Virus record (IMG/VR): IMGVR_UViG_3300038825_000757
Coordinates: 1-34,884 of that record
DNA: 34,884 nt
From: a virus
Strand: one strand, 5' to 3'
This document shows positions 5,990-12,077 of the stretch, one piece after another. Made by a program: the position numbers and the translations under genes. Each line of letters opens with the position of its first letter. Within the stretch, counting starts at the first letter, position 1. The notes below the pieces were generated by a model. It saw only the letters and a list, made by a program, of their open reading frames with translations, was not told the DNA's origin and did no database searches.

Positions 5990-6013
5990 CTGCGCGTATG
6001 CAGTAAGTGCGGT

Positions 6014-6298
6014 ATGAAATCGTACTTGCAAACCATAACAGATTGTTCAACGGAGTATAAGATTCCGTTGAGCAAAGCTTTCCAAAGGGCGCAAATCCCA
6101 ACATCAACATACTATCGGACAGTAAATGGAGCGACAGAGTTAAGGTACGAGACAGCCGCAAAGGTGTTCAATGCCATCGAAGAGCTTCACTCGATTCAAC
6201 AAGCCCGTGAGTATACCCAAAGATTACGAGAAGCTAATCAAGATGTTAATCGAAGCTCGGTTCGAGCGAGGTTTAAGCCAAGAGTCGCTAGCCCATAG
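6014..6298 (+). CDS. HTH regulator, Cro/CI-like
   Basis: 94 residues from ATG 6014; the ribosome binding site is weak. Residues about 17-50 (IPLSKAFQRAQIPTSTYYRT, then an ELRYETAAKVFNAIEEL helix) have the layout of a five-helix Cro/CI type DNA-binding domain with recognition helix TSTYYRT. The tail is basic. It overlaps the next HTH gene out of frame by 128 bases, unusually long, so one of the two starts or ends may be different. Two regulators side by side in the middle of the early block suggest control of the operators at 748-903 and 3566-3580. Confidence 0.65.
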   Translation: MKSYLQTITDCSTEYKIPLSKAFQRAQIPTSTYYRTVNGATELRYETAAKVFNAIEELHSIQQAREYTQRLREANQDVNRSSVRARFKPRVASP

Positions 6299-6419
6299 CA
6301 TCGGGTGTACGTCATCACTGATCCACAAGTGGGAATCTCACAAGAGAATCCCATCTGGTTTTATGCTGATGTGTTGGTTAGACGCATTAGAATATGACAT
6401 CAAAGTCCAAAAGAGGTAG
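6171..6419 (+). CDS. XRE-family HTH regulator
   Basis: 82 residues from ATG 6171, with AAGGTG 6 bases upstream. Residues 25-58 (LIEARFERGLSQESLAHSIG, then CTSSLIHKWESHKRIPS) match the classic HTH_3/XRE motif, followed by a helix LMCWLDAL. Shorter starts at GTG 6207 (VSIPKDYEKL) or ATG 6243 would reduce the overlap with the previous gene but have no better ribosome binding site. Likely a DNA-binding transcription regulator of the phage. Confidence 0.75.
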   Translation: MPSKSFTRFNKPVSIPKDYEKLIKMLIEARFERGLSQESLAHSIGCTSSLIHKWESHKRIPSGFMLMCWLDALEYDIKVQKR

Positions 6420-6711
6420 TGCAATAACTTGCATTGCCTGTGAAACAGTAACGAATTGGTTCGTTGCTATTTGTAAAAACAACAGTGCAGCCACCAATGA
6501 AAAGCATTGGTACGTTTGCCTTAATTGTTACGAGGAAGATAAATGGCAAACCGTAACAAGAACAAAGGAACTTACCACGAAAAGTGGTTCGTCAATTGGC
6601 TCAACGAAATCCAAGCGCCGATCAAAGCGAAGAGGCAACCCCTCTCAGGCAGCTTGGGAGGCGAGTATAGCGGAGACATCAAACTCGAAGTCTTCGGACG
6701 AGAAATGGTAG
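6394..6711 (+). CDS. Zinc-ribbon protein overlapping the resolvase gene
   Basis: 105 residues from ATG 6394. Residues 13-45 carry two cysteine pairs, CIAC (13, 16) and CLNC (42, 45), a compact zinc ribbon. From residue 51 on, the frame runs for 169 bases through the start of the resolvase gene (6543) in another frame, giving a low-complexity, serine/lysine-rich tail (TKSKRRSKRRG). The finger is complete before the overlap, so the tail may be an overprinted extension, or a frameshift may hide an earlier stop. The start also overlaps the preceding regulator by 26 bases. Confidence 0.6.
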   Translation: MTSKSKRGSAITCIACETVTNWFVAICKNNSAATNEKHWYVCLNCYEEDKWQTVTRTKELTTKSGSSIGSTKSKRRSKRRGNPSQAAWEASIAETSNSKSSDEKW

Positions 6712-6902
6712 GAGAGGTAAAGTATAGGGACAAGTCCAATTTCCCTAGCCCCTTCTCAGTATTAGATAGGCGAGACATTGCCTTCTATAAAAGACGGACA
6801 GGCAGTCCGCAAACGCTAGTCATTATGTCTGGCGATGAGTTCAAACAGCTAATGGAGAAAGCTAATGGAAACGCAAAACAAAATGATAAAGGCTCACCTT
6901 AA
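6543..6902 (+). CDS. Holliday junction resolvase-like PDDEXK nuclease
   Basis: 119 residues from ATG 6543 with GAGGAAG just upstream. The order of motifs is that of Hjc-type resolvases and related phage endonucleases: KGTYHEKWF with E13, a QPLSGS stretch with small residues, SGDI with D45, and GEVKYR with E58 and K60. These are the acidic and lysine residues that bind metal in PDDEXK nucleases. It would cut branched recombination or replication intermediates before packaging and fits with the exonuclease and annealing protein that follow. A generic PDDEXK endonuclease is the alternative. Confidence 0.8.
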   Translation: MANRNKNKGTYHEKWFVNWLNEIQAPIKAKRQPLSGSLGGEYSGDIKLEVFGREMVGEVKYRDKSNFPSPFSVLDRRDIAFYKRRTGSPQTLVIMSGDEFKQLMEKANGNAKQNDKGSP

Positions 6903-7062
6903 AAAAGGTTTGAGATTAACTTCACTTGAAGCGCTAGAATTATTTGGGTGCTTTAGATTGTCGGCAAGAATATCTGAATTAAAAACATCAGGCTTTAATG
7001 TCGAGAAAGTAATGATCGACTTGCCAAATGGCAAACGCATAGCAGAGTATTATATGCCATGA
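6865..7062 (+). CDS. Small winged-helix protein (HTH_39-like)
   Basis: 65 residues from ATG 6865 with ATGGAGAAAG upstream, overlapping the resolvase end by 38 bases. KAHLKKGLRLTSLEALELFG, then RLSARISELKTSGF and a final wing ending AEYYMP match the small helix-turn-helix domain (HTH_39 type) common next to phage recombination genes. Probably DNA-binding; target unknown. ATGA overlap with the next gene. Confidence 0.7.
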   Translation: METQNKMIKAHLKKGLRLTSLEALELFGCFRLSARISELKTSGFNVEKVMIDLPNGKRIAEYYMP

Positions 7063-7316
7063 AGAAACCAACTAACATCGGCAAGTATGTCGAAAGCAAT
7101 GTGTGGGATGCACACGTTAGCAAAGCTACAAGCTCACCTCATTACGCTAAAGAATACAAACGTACAAATTATGTTCTCGACGAATACGAGGTGATGGCTC
7201 GACGCATCAAAAACGGAGAGCCAATCAGCGAGAACTATCTCAAGGGCAAGCAGAAAGAAAGGCTGCTAGAATTTACAGACTTAACTGAGGCTGACTTCAA
7301 AAAATATCTTGCGTAG
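7059..7316 (+). CDS. Hypothetical protein
   Basis: 85 residues from ATG 7059, in ATGA overlap with the winged-helix gene. Charged, with an EYEVMARRIKNGEPIS segment; no known family. It closes the gene group that began at 3649: a new leader (7318-7366) starts directly after its stop. Confidence 0.65.
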   Translation: MKKPTNIGKYVESNVWDAHVSKATSSPHYAKEYKRTNYVLDEYEVMARRIKNGEPISENYLKGKQKERLLEFTDLTEADFKKYLA

Positions 7317-7317
7317 T

Positions 7318-7366
7318 CTGCATATATGCAGTAGTCTAACTACTGTACCAGAAGGAGAAAATCATG
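7318..7366 (+). promoter_or_regulatory. Conserved 49-nt leader, copy B, with two palindromes
   Basis: Holds the 14-bp palindrome CTGCATATATGCAG (7318-7331) and an overlapping inverted repeat CAGTAGT, CTA, ACTACTG (7329-7345), then AAGGAGAAAATC and ATG. Ungapped it shares 36 of 49 bases with 3603-3651. It stands directly before the exonuclease gene, so it probably holds the operator and possibly the promoter of the recombination genes. Confidence 0.55.
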
Positions 7367-8146
7367 AAACGAACTGGCTTTATAGGCGGGTCTGACTGTG
7401 TAAAAATTATGCAGGGTGACTGGCTTGAGCTATGGCAGATCAAAACAGGTCGAATAAACCCACCTGATTTGTCTAAAAATTTAGCTGTGCAAATGGGCAT
7501 ACACACTGAGGACTTCAATCTTGAATGGTTCGAGAATGAATACGACTGTGTGCTGTCAGATCATCAGCGTGAATACAGACATCCCATTGGCATTGTTCCT
7601 GCAAGGGGTACAATAGATGCCATGTTTGGTGACGCTGTTGTTGAAGCAAAGCACACTAACTCATTCAACAAAATGGATGATATAATCCAACGCTATATGC
7701 CACAGATACAATTGTATTGTCGGCTAGCAGAATCACCAGACGCATACTTGTCTGTAATTTTTGGCAACAGCAAGTGGGAGTCAACAGTTGTCTCATTCGA
7801 TAACTCGTATTTCAATTCTATGTGGGCAGTGGTGTCAGATTTCTGGGGTTACGTTGTACGCAACGAAGAGCCGCCTAGTGATGTCGAAACTGGACACATA
7901 TCAACCGACTCCGTTCAGGTGGACAACATGGTCGTACGAGACGCCTCGACAAGCAACGAGTTCGTCAGCACCGCAGCCACATACGTTCAAGGGCTTGAGC
8001 AAGACAAAGTATTCCAGAACGCAAAGAAATCTCTCAAAGAAATGGTCGCCCCAAATGAGAGAGAAGTTTACTGTGATTTCCTCACAGTCAAACGAGACAA
8101 ACGAGGGGCATTAAGAATCAGTAAAACAAATGGAGAAGTGAAATGA
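7364..8146 (+). CDS. YqaJ/lambda-type recombination exonuclease
   Basis: 260 residues from ATG 7364 with AAGGAG 7 bases upstream. GFIGGSD (residues 5-11), LELWQIKTG, GIHTED with E49, TIDAM with D85, VEAKHTN with E94 and K96, and MPQIQLYC with Q114 and Q116 are the ordered motifs of the YqaJ-like viral recombinase nucleases. These digest one strand of linear duplex DNA 5' to 3' to expose a single strand for annealing. The next gene, overlapping by ATGA, is the annealing protein partner. Length is close to the family's usual 200 to 300 residues. High confidence in family; the rest of the C-terminal 100 residues is less conserved to my eye. Confidence 0.88.
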   Translation: MKRTGFIGGSDCVKIMQGDWLELWQIKTGRINPPDLSKNLAVQMGIHTEDFNLEWFENEYDCVLSDHQREYRHPIGIVPARGTIDAMFGDAVVEAKHTNSFNKMDDIIQRYMPQIQLYCRLAESPDAYLSVIFGNSKWESTVVSFDNSYFNSMWAVVSDFWGYVVRNEEPPSDVETGHISTDSVQVDNMVVRDASTSNEFVSTAATYVQGLEQDKVFQNAKKSLKEMVAPNEREVYCDFLTVKRDKRGALRISKTNGEVK

Positions 8147-8586
8147 CTATGGAAATATGGAACAGGCTTTCAAAGTCTGACCCTAAGTATCTCAAGAAGG
8201 TCAGCTTTGGGGCGCGTAGCTTCACAGCTATTGATCCACAATATCAGGTCAGAATGATGACCGAAGAGTTTGGCCCTGTCGGTCACGGATGGGGTTGGCA
8301 CAGTGAAACACAGATCGTCAATGTCAGCAACGGAGATAGCGCAGTACTTGCTCATGTTTCTGTCTGGTATAGCAGTCCATCAAATGTATTCGGGCCGTTC
8401 ACTGGCTGTCGTAAGTTCTTTGATTCAACCAAAGGACGGATGGCAGAGGATGCCCCCAAGATGGCTGTCACTGATGGTCTGACTAAAGCTCTGTCGCACG
8501 TTGGCTGTAATGCTGACGTATTCTTAGGAGAAATGGATGGCAATAAGTATGCCGCAGACAGTGGTTCATCCAGTAGTGGGTGGTAA
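8143..8586 (+). CDS. Single-strand annealing protein, Rad52-like
   Basis: 147 residues from ATG 8143 (ATG 8149 is the alternative), overlapping the exonuclease by ATGA. The segment SFTAIDPQYQVRMMTEEFGP then HGWGWHSE is the N-terminal signature I associate with small phage annealing proteins of the Rad52/Sak type; the later KMAVTDGLTKALSHVGCNADVF helix (about residues 108-128) is also typical of these and of related RecT/Erf-like folds. It would coat and anneal the single strands made by the exonuclease. The exact superfamily is uncertain, the role is well supported by the gene pair. Confidence 0.78.
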   Translation: MTMEIWNRLSKSDPKYLKKVSFGARSFTAIDPQYQVRMMTEEFGPVGHGWGWHSETQIVNVSNGDSAVLAHVSVWYSSPSNVFGPFTGCRKFFDSTKGRMAEDAPKMAVTDGLTKALSHVGCNADVFLGEMDGNKYAADSGSSSSGW

Positions 8587-8590
8587 TCTT

Positions 8591-8667
8591 GTGGAGAGGG
8601 GCGTTCTCCTGCCTCTGGACTAACCGTACAAGGGGCGGCGCGGTAGCTCTCCACTAAGAGCCGCCCC
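8591..8667 (+). promoter_or_regulatory. Mutually exclusive hairpins in the SSB-like gene leader
   Basis: GTGGAGAG (8591-8598) can pair with CTCTCCAC (8647-8654). Alternatively GGAGA (8593-8597) pairs with TCTCC (8605-8609), while GGGGCGG (8632-8638) pairs with CCGCCCC (8661-8667) and CTCT (8647-8650) with AGAG (8657-8660). CTCT and GGAGA are each used in two pairings, so the forms compete. This switch-like leader sits 27 bases before the ATG of the SSB-like gene; control by that protein is possible but unproven. Confidence 0.45.
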
Positions 8668-8693
8668 ATCATTACTAACTAGGAGCCAAAAGC

Positions 8694-9092
8694 ATGGCAG
8701 AATATGACGACACAAACCGAGGCGCAGCCTTCACACCTTTCCCCACGCAGAAGATGATCCTGCAAGGTAAGGTAAACATCGAAGGCAACGACAATAAAGT
8801 TGTCTTGGTTTCAGACGAAACGCGAGATGGCAGAAAAATTGTCGAAGTGTTTCAGAAAGTCGGCGTTCTATTTGAGAACGACAAGAAAGGCAATGAAGCA
8901 GCACCAGATTATTCTGGCCCAATCAAACAAGCAATTGATTCTCCACTTGAGAAGCGCATTGCAGGTTGGCGCAGAATGAAAGACGGCAAGCCTTATATGT
9001 CTTTCAATGTCAGTGATAAGCAAGGTGGCACTGAGGAAAGAAAGATTCCTGACCCATCAAAAGCCTTGCCAGAAGATGACATTCCGTTCTAG
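8694..9092 (+). CDS. SSB-like protein (putative)
   Basis: 132 residues from ATG 8694, with AGGAGCCAAAAGC upstream. It begins with strands (MILQGKVNIEGNDNKVVLV, then GRKIVEVFQKVGVLF) consistent with an OB-fold-like core and ends PEDDIPF, the acidic, phenylalanine-ended tip by which single-strand binding proteins recruit partners. It directly follows the exonuclease/annealing pair. The core does not show a clear canonical SSB motif to me, so the call rests on tail and context. It may protect single strands during recombination. Confidence 0.6.
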   Translation: MAEYDDTNRGAAFTPFPTQKMILQGKVNIEGNDNKVVLVSDETRDGRKIVEVFQKVGVLFENDKKGNEAAPDYSGPIKQAIDSPLEKRIAGWRRMKDGKPYMSFNVSDKQGGTEERKIPDPSKALPEDDIPF

Positions 9093-9138
9093 AATATAAA
9101 AATATACCCAGTGAGTTTGCCTCAATACTCGCAGACTT

Positions 9139-9179
9139 GGGCGCTTTGGGAATGACCCACCCAAGCGCCCATTTTTTTT
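9139..9179 (+). terminator. Strong intrinsic terminator
   Basis: GGGCGCTT (9139-9146) pairs with AAGCGCCC (9163-9170); GGG/CCC pairs further extend the stem with one T bulge. Eight T residues follow at 9172-9179. It lies 47 bases after the SSB-like gene stop and just before the ribosome binding site of the next gene, so it closes the recombination unit or attenuates the genes downstream. Confidence 0.85.
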
Positions 9180-9192
9180 CAAAGGAGACATC

Positions 9193-9381
9193 ATGGAAAC
9201 GTGGCAAGAAATAAAAGCAAGGCACAAGCGAGAGAAGATCGAACTGGTTCAAAGCTTTGCTGCTCATTACACAATGAAAGACGCAGCTAAGATATTAAAG
9301 TGTGACGAGCCTGTGCTTCGACGCTTTGCGCATCACAGCAATATAACATTCTTGAAAGCAAAGTGGCCTGATAAAGTGTGA
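9193..9381 (+). CDS. Small HTH protein
   Basis: 62 residues from ATG 9193 with AAAGGAG 6 bases upstream. AAHYTMKDAAKILKCDEPVL then RRFAHH (about residues 23-48) is a helix-turn-helix of the homeodomain-like kind. Likely DNA-binding. It is immediately downstream of a strong terminator, so it is expressed by readthrough, antitermination or a local promoter, and its stop codon lies inside the hairpin 9377-9454. Confidence 0.65.
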   Translation: METWQEIKARHKREKIELVQSFAAHYTMKDAAKILKCDEPVLRRFAHHSNITFLKAKWPDKV

Positions 9382-9454
9382 AGCGGCGGTTTGCTTTTCC
9401 GATAACAGGCAGTCGAACGCTAGCAAAAGTGGGTTTCTGAGGTGCCGCCTCACA
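9377..9454 (+). ncRNA. Long-range hairpin between two HTH genes
   Basis: TGTGAAGCGG (9377-9386) pairs with CCGCCTCACA (9445-9454), nine of ten positions. Inside, TTTGC (9390-9394) can pair with GCAAA (9423-9427). The stem begins at the stop codon of the preceding gene and the structure fills most of the 109-bp gap before the next GTG start (9491). A small structured RNA or a leader controlling the following gene is possible. Confidence 0.4.
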
Positions 9455-9490
9455 CAAATCCAGTAAACAAAACAAAGGAGAACAAGTCAA

Positions 9491-9784
9491 GTGACACCAT
9501 TAGAAAAAATGAAGGCCTATGCCAAAATCGAGAACGCAAGGATGCTCTCTCGCATAGGCGGCAGCAACGCTATAGCAGGGATGAAAGGCAGGGACGGAGG
9601 TTACAAAGGAGGTAGGCCCAACAAAAAGCAAAAGCTCTCTGAGAAAGCAGAAAAAATATTACTCTGCATGAAGTCCGATATGAATGTCCGCGCCATAGCG
9701 CAAGTCGTCGGCACTTCGCATCAAGCAGTCAGCCAAATTATTAGTAGATACAATCTAAAGGAGTTGGCTAATGAACAGTCTTAG
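9491..9784 (+). CDS. HTH DNA-binding protein
   Basis: 97 residues from GTG 9491 with AAGGAG about 12 bases upstream. The first half is basic and glycine-rich (GGYKGGRPNKKQKLSEKAEK). The C-terminal part, VRAIAQVVGTSHQAVSQIIS (residues 66-85), is a helix-turn-helix of the resolvase/sigma-4 kind. Probably a transcription regulator of the early block. It overlaps the next gene by 14 bases, and its last codons carry that gene's AAAGGAG. Confidence 0.7.
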   Translation: MTPLEKMKAYAKIENARMLSRIGGSNAIAGMKGRDGGYKGGRPNKKQKLSEKAEKILLCMKSDMNVRAIAQVVGTSHQAVSQIISRYNLKELANEQS

Positions 9785-9986
9785 CTTTGCTTTCCTTGCA
9801 GTAATCCCTTTTGAAAGTTGGGATGACTGTATGGATATGGTTCGTCGATTAGAAATAATAGACTTAACGCAACAGTGCGTAGGAATAGATGCAGAAGGAA
9901 ACTACACTAACTACGAACAAGAACCAAAGCTTGCACCAGACTGGTCGCTCAGACCAAAAGCAAGACCACCAGAATTGGAGAACTAA
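9771..9986 (+). CDS. Small hypothetical protein
   Basis: 71 residues from ATG 9771 with AAAGGAG 7 bases upstream. Begins MNSLSFAFLAVIPF, contains acidic and aromatic residues, and ends RPKARPPELEN. No family or membrane segment recognised with confidence. The next start is one base after its stop. Confidence 0.6.
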   Translation: MNSLSFAFLAVIPFESWDDCMDMVRRLEIIDLTQQCVGIDAEGNYTNYEQEPKLAPDWSLRPKARPPELEN

Positions 9987-9987
9987 G

Positions 9988-10221
9988 ATGAATATAGAAC
10001 AAAAACATGAGTGTTATGAAAACGCTCTAAAGGCTTTGCCAAACAAAATGACTGTCAAAGATTTGCTAATCTTTGTGTTTGGTTTATGTGACTGCTTTGA
10101 TACAGACTCAGAGTTAATAGCTCTAGGTTTAATAGCAGCAAAACCTAGTGATGAAGAAGAAGAAGAAGTAAAGGTCAGCTTCAAAGATGAAAAGCTGCAA
10201 CAACTTCTTGGCAAAAACTAG
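9988..10221 (+). CDS. Small acidic hypothetical protein
   Basis: 77 residues from ATG 9988 with GGAG 8 bases upstream; the upstream extension of the frame overlaps the previous gene and is not supported. It has a run of five glutamates (DEEEEEV) and ends QQLLGKN. Last gene of the early block; it meets the late endolysin gene tail to tail with a single base between stops. Function unknown. Confidence 0.65.
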   Translation: MNIEQKHECYENALKALPNKMTVKDLLIFVFGLCDCFDTDSELIALGLIAAKPSDEEEEEVKVSFKDEKLQQLLGKN

Positions 10222-10222
10222 A

Positions 10223-10690
10223 TTACATTAACTCAAAATGTGGGCCATCAATAAAGGGGCGGCGACCTTGAGAACGGCGCAAGTCGATATAAGAGTTCAT
10301 CGCCTCTTCCATTGTGCCTTCCCATTCCATGACATTTGGGACAGACCAAGCAGCACCCCAACGCAATTGAACAGAGTGAGCCATTGCGCCTTTCTTCATT
10401 GCATCAGCGATGTTGTCATAGAGAGGTAGCGACCAATCTACATTGCCACCAACATAAGCAAAGAGATCAACAGCATGACAGAATCCATCTTCTTGCCGCA
10501 AGTGTTTGCTCTTCATAGTTTGTGATGCACCCTTGGCGACAAGAGCAGCTTGCTCTTCCTCGGTTCTCAAACCAATTCCAACACCAAAGTCTACATCAGT
10601 AAAGTCAATCGCAGCTTTCACCACCTTAACCAAATCAGGGTGAACACCACGAAGGCGAGACAAACTTCTATCTGATAGTTTAAAACTCAT
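10223..10690 (-). CDS. Endolysin, M15 zinc peptidase
   Basis: 155 residues from ATG 10690 (MSFKLSDRS), with GGAG 9 bases upstream; a longer frame to 10720 lacks a ribosome binding site. Zinc ligands of the M15 (VanY / L-alanyl-D-glutamate endopeptidase) fold are visible: SKHL (His), then HAVDL (Asp) and near the end DGPHFEL (His). The fold cleaves peptide bridges of peptidoglycan. The spacing SKHLRQEDGFCHAVDL has a short insertion compared with the compact SxHxxGxAxD form. There is no signal peptide, so access to the wall would need the holin coded just upstream. It is the last gene of the late block. Confidence 0.85.
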   Translation of the reverse strand: MSFKLSDRSLSRLRGVHPDLVKVVKAAIDFTDVDFGVGIGLRTEEEQAALVAKGASQTMKSKHLRQEDGFCHAVDLFAYVGGNVDWSLPLYDNIADAMKKGAMAHSVQLRWGAAWSVPNVMEWEGTMEEAMNSYIDLRRSQGRRPFIDGPHFELM

Positions 10691-10851
10691 TTCTTTATCT
10701 CCACATACAAACGCCAACAATTAACAATTGTATTAATGCTGACCATTATTAGAAGGATTATTTGCCAATTTTGCATTACCAACAGGCCCCATATTCAAGG
10801 CGGTTTTTTACTTTTTTACAACCGCAGAGTTTTTTATTCAAAAATAATTTT
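10691..10851. other. Intergenic segment between endolysin and holin-like gene
   Basis: An AT-rich gap of about 160 bp. It holds an inverted repeat ACAATT, AAC, AATTGT at about 10721-10735 and the plus-strand terminator-like hairpin at 10800-10835. It could contain a separate endolysin promoter but I see no clear one. Confidence 0.4.
10800..10835 (+). terminator. Possible intrinsic terminator for rightward transcription
   Basis: GCGGTT (10800-10805) pairs with AACCGC (10820-10825) over a 14-base T-rich loop; T6 follows at 10830-10835. On the plus strand this would stop early transcripts that run past 10221 antisense through the endolysin gene. The stem is short, so strength is uncertain. Confidence 0.45.
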
Positions 10852-11241
10852 TCATTTTCCTTTACCGAAAAATTTAGTAGCTGACCTTACCGCAAAACTC
10901 GCACTTACGATAACGCCCAAGGTGTATTGATAATACGATGGCATTTTCTCCAAAGCAATGAAACCTTCTTCAACAACCTGTCTGCCCCAATCTCCTGTGA
11001 AGACTAATATTAATGGGATCGAAAACAAAATTGTTAGCCATTCGTCTTTCCAACTAGACCCAGAGTTCTGCGCCATAATTTTTTCCCAGTCTGCTACACT
11101 GGTTTCTTTACTGAGTAGAATTTTTGCTTTTGCTTCTGCCTCAGTAAGCTTGAGCTTGGCATCAGCAGCTTGCTTGTCTGCCTTACCTTTCAACCATCCC
11201 CCTGCAAGCTCTGTAAGGGGGGCTATAAGCGCTTGTATCAT
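10852..11241 (-). CDS. Holin-like membrane protein (3TM GTA-holin-like)
   Basis: 129 residues from ATG 11241. The N-terminal third begins with a hydrophobic helix (MIQALIAPLTELAGG) and then a K/A/E-rich amphipathic helix (about 18-45). WKDEWLTILFSIPLILVF (64-81) and a second segment near 105-118 are hydrophobic. This layout and length fit the three-helix holin family seen in gene-transfer agents and marine phages. It would open the inner membrane for the M15 endolysin next to it. ATGA overlap with the preceding gene. Confidence 0.65.
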   Translation of the reverse strand: MIQALIAPLTELAGGWLKGKADKQAADAKLKLTEAEAKAKILLSKETSVADWEKIMAQNSGSSWKDEWLTILFSIPLILVFTGDWGRQVVEEGFIALEKMPSYYQYTLGVIVSASFAVRSATKFFGKGK

Positions 11242-11438
11242 GTTTGTGACTCCTTACCCATCCAGATTCCAAAACAGCCTGTGAGCGCCCCCATACAGAC
11301 AGATACCAAACCTGATTGCTGTATGGTGGGATCAGGCAATGACATATACCAGTGAACAGATTGATAGGTCAGAATGGTGACAGCTATCATCATAAGTCGA
11401 GGTACGATCTTCCAGTCATCTACAATAGTGTGGGTCAT
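11238..11438 (-). CDS. Small two-helix membrane protein
   Basis: 66 residues from ATG 11438. Two hydrophobic segments, about residues 13-32 and 43-60, separated by a polar turn (SLPDPTIQQSG). Located inside the lysis cluster, so a second holin, antiholin or spanin-like role is possible. It ends in ATGA overlap with the holin-like gene. Confidence 0.6.
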   Translation of the reverse strand: MTHTIVDDWKIVPRLMMIAVTILTYQSVHWYMSLPDPTIQQSGLVSVCMGALTGCFGIWMGKESQT

Positions 11439-11882
11439 TTATATCCTCCCTGTTACGCCAAGTAAAACAACAATTGCAAAGCCAGTTATCAGCGAAAGAA
11501 TTAAGCCAATGCTTCCCCATATAACAAAGCTCTCAAATCTTTCAGCCTTTAGCCTAGCTTGTTCTTCTTCACGTTCTTTTTTTTCACGCCGCACTCGCGC
11601 TCTAATTGACAGTAATTCTTGCCAAGCTGAATAGCCGCGAGTAGCAATTACAATTTGCCGCAATTCTTCCTCTGCATCCCTTGCCTTCTGCAAAGCAATG
11701 AAAGTCTCCATTGCGTTTTCATCTTCATTGTTAAACGCGCTGCCTTTCTTTTTGTTATGCTTATTGCGCAGATCATCAACGCCATCAAAGAACTCACCAA
11801 TCTGCTTGGTGACGTTTACTAATTCTTGACCTGCCGAAACAGCAGCTTTAATTGCAGCAAATGCTGTTAAGGGATCAACCAT
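11439..11882 (-). CDS. Coiled-coil protein with C-terminal membrane anchor
   Basis: 147 residues from ATG 11882. A short hydrophobic N-terminus (DPLTAFAAIKAAVSAG), a charged helical middle (RVRREKKEREEEQARLKAER, about 97-115) and one strong membrane segment near 119-142. It sits between the tail genes and the lysis genes. Topology resembles spanin-like or membrane-linked lysis proteins, but the family is not recognised. Confidence 0.6.
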   Translation of the reverse strand: MVDPLTAFAAIKAAVSAGQELVNVTKQIGEFFDGVDDLRNKHNKKKGSAFNNEDENAMETFIALQKARDAEEELRQIVIATRGYSAWQELLSIRARVRREKKEREEEQARLKAERFESFVIWGSIGLILSLITGFAIVVLLGVTGRI

Positions 11883-11884
11883 TA

Positions 11885-12073
11885 TTAACCTTGCATTGTC
11901 ATCCGTAAAAGAAGAACAATAATAAAGCCAGATGTGCCGATGACTACAGCCTCTAGTCGCTTTACTCTATTGAACAAATCTTTAAATTGGATTTCCATTT
12001 CCGTTTTAATTGCCACGACTTCTTTCTCCAATCCGTCGATGCGTTGATGAGCTGATTGTACAGTTTGTTTCAT
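11885..12073 (-). CDS. Small XhlA-like coiled-coil membrane protein
   Basis: 62 residues from ATG 12073. Residues 8-40 form a heptad-patterned helix (QRIDGLEKEVVAIKTEMEIQ) and 43-57 a membrane segment (VVIGTSGFIIVLLL). This is the layout of XhlA/hemolysin-type phage lysis accessory proteins. Its place in the lysis cluster supports that. Confidence 0.6.
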   Translation of the reverse strand: MKQTVQSAHQRIDGLEKEVVAIKTEMEIQFKDLFNRVKRLEAVVIGTSGFIIVLLLRMTMQG

Positions 12074-12077
12074 TTTA

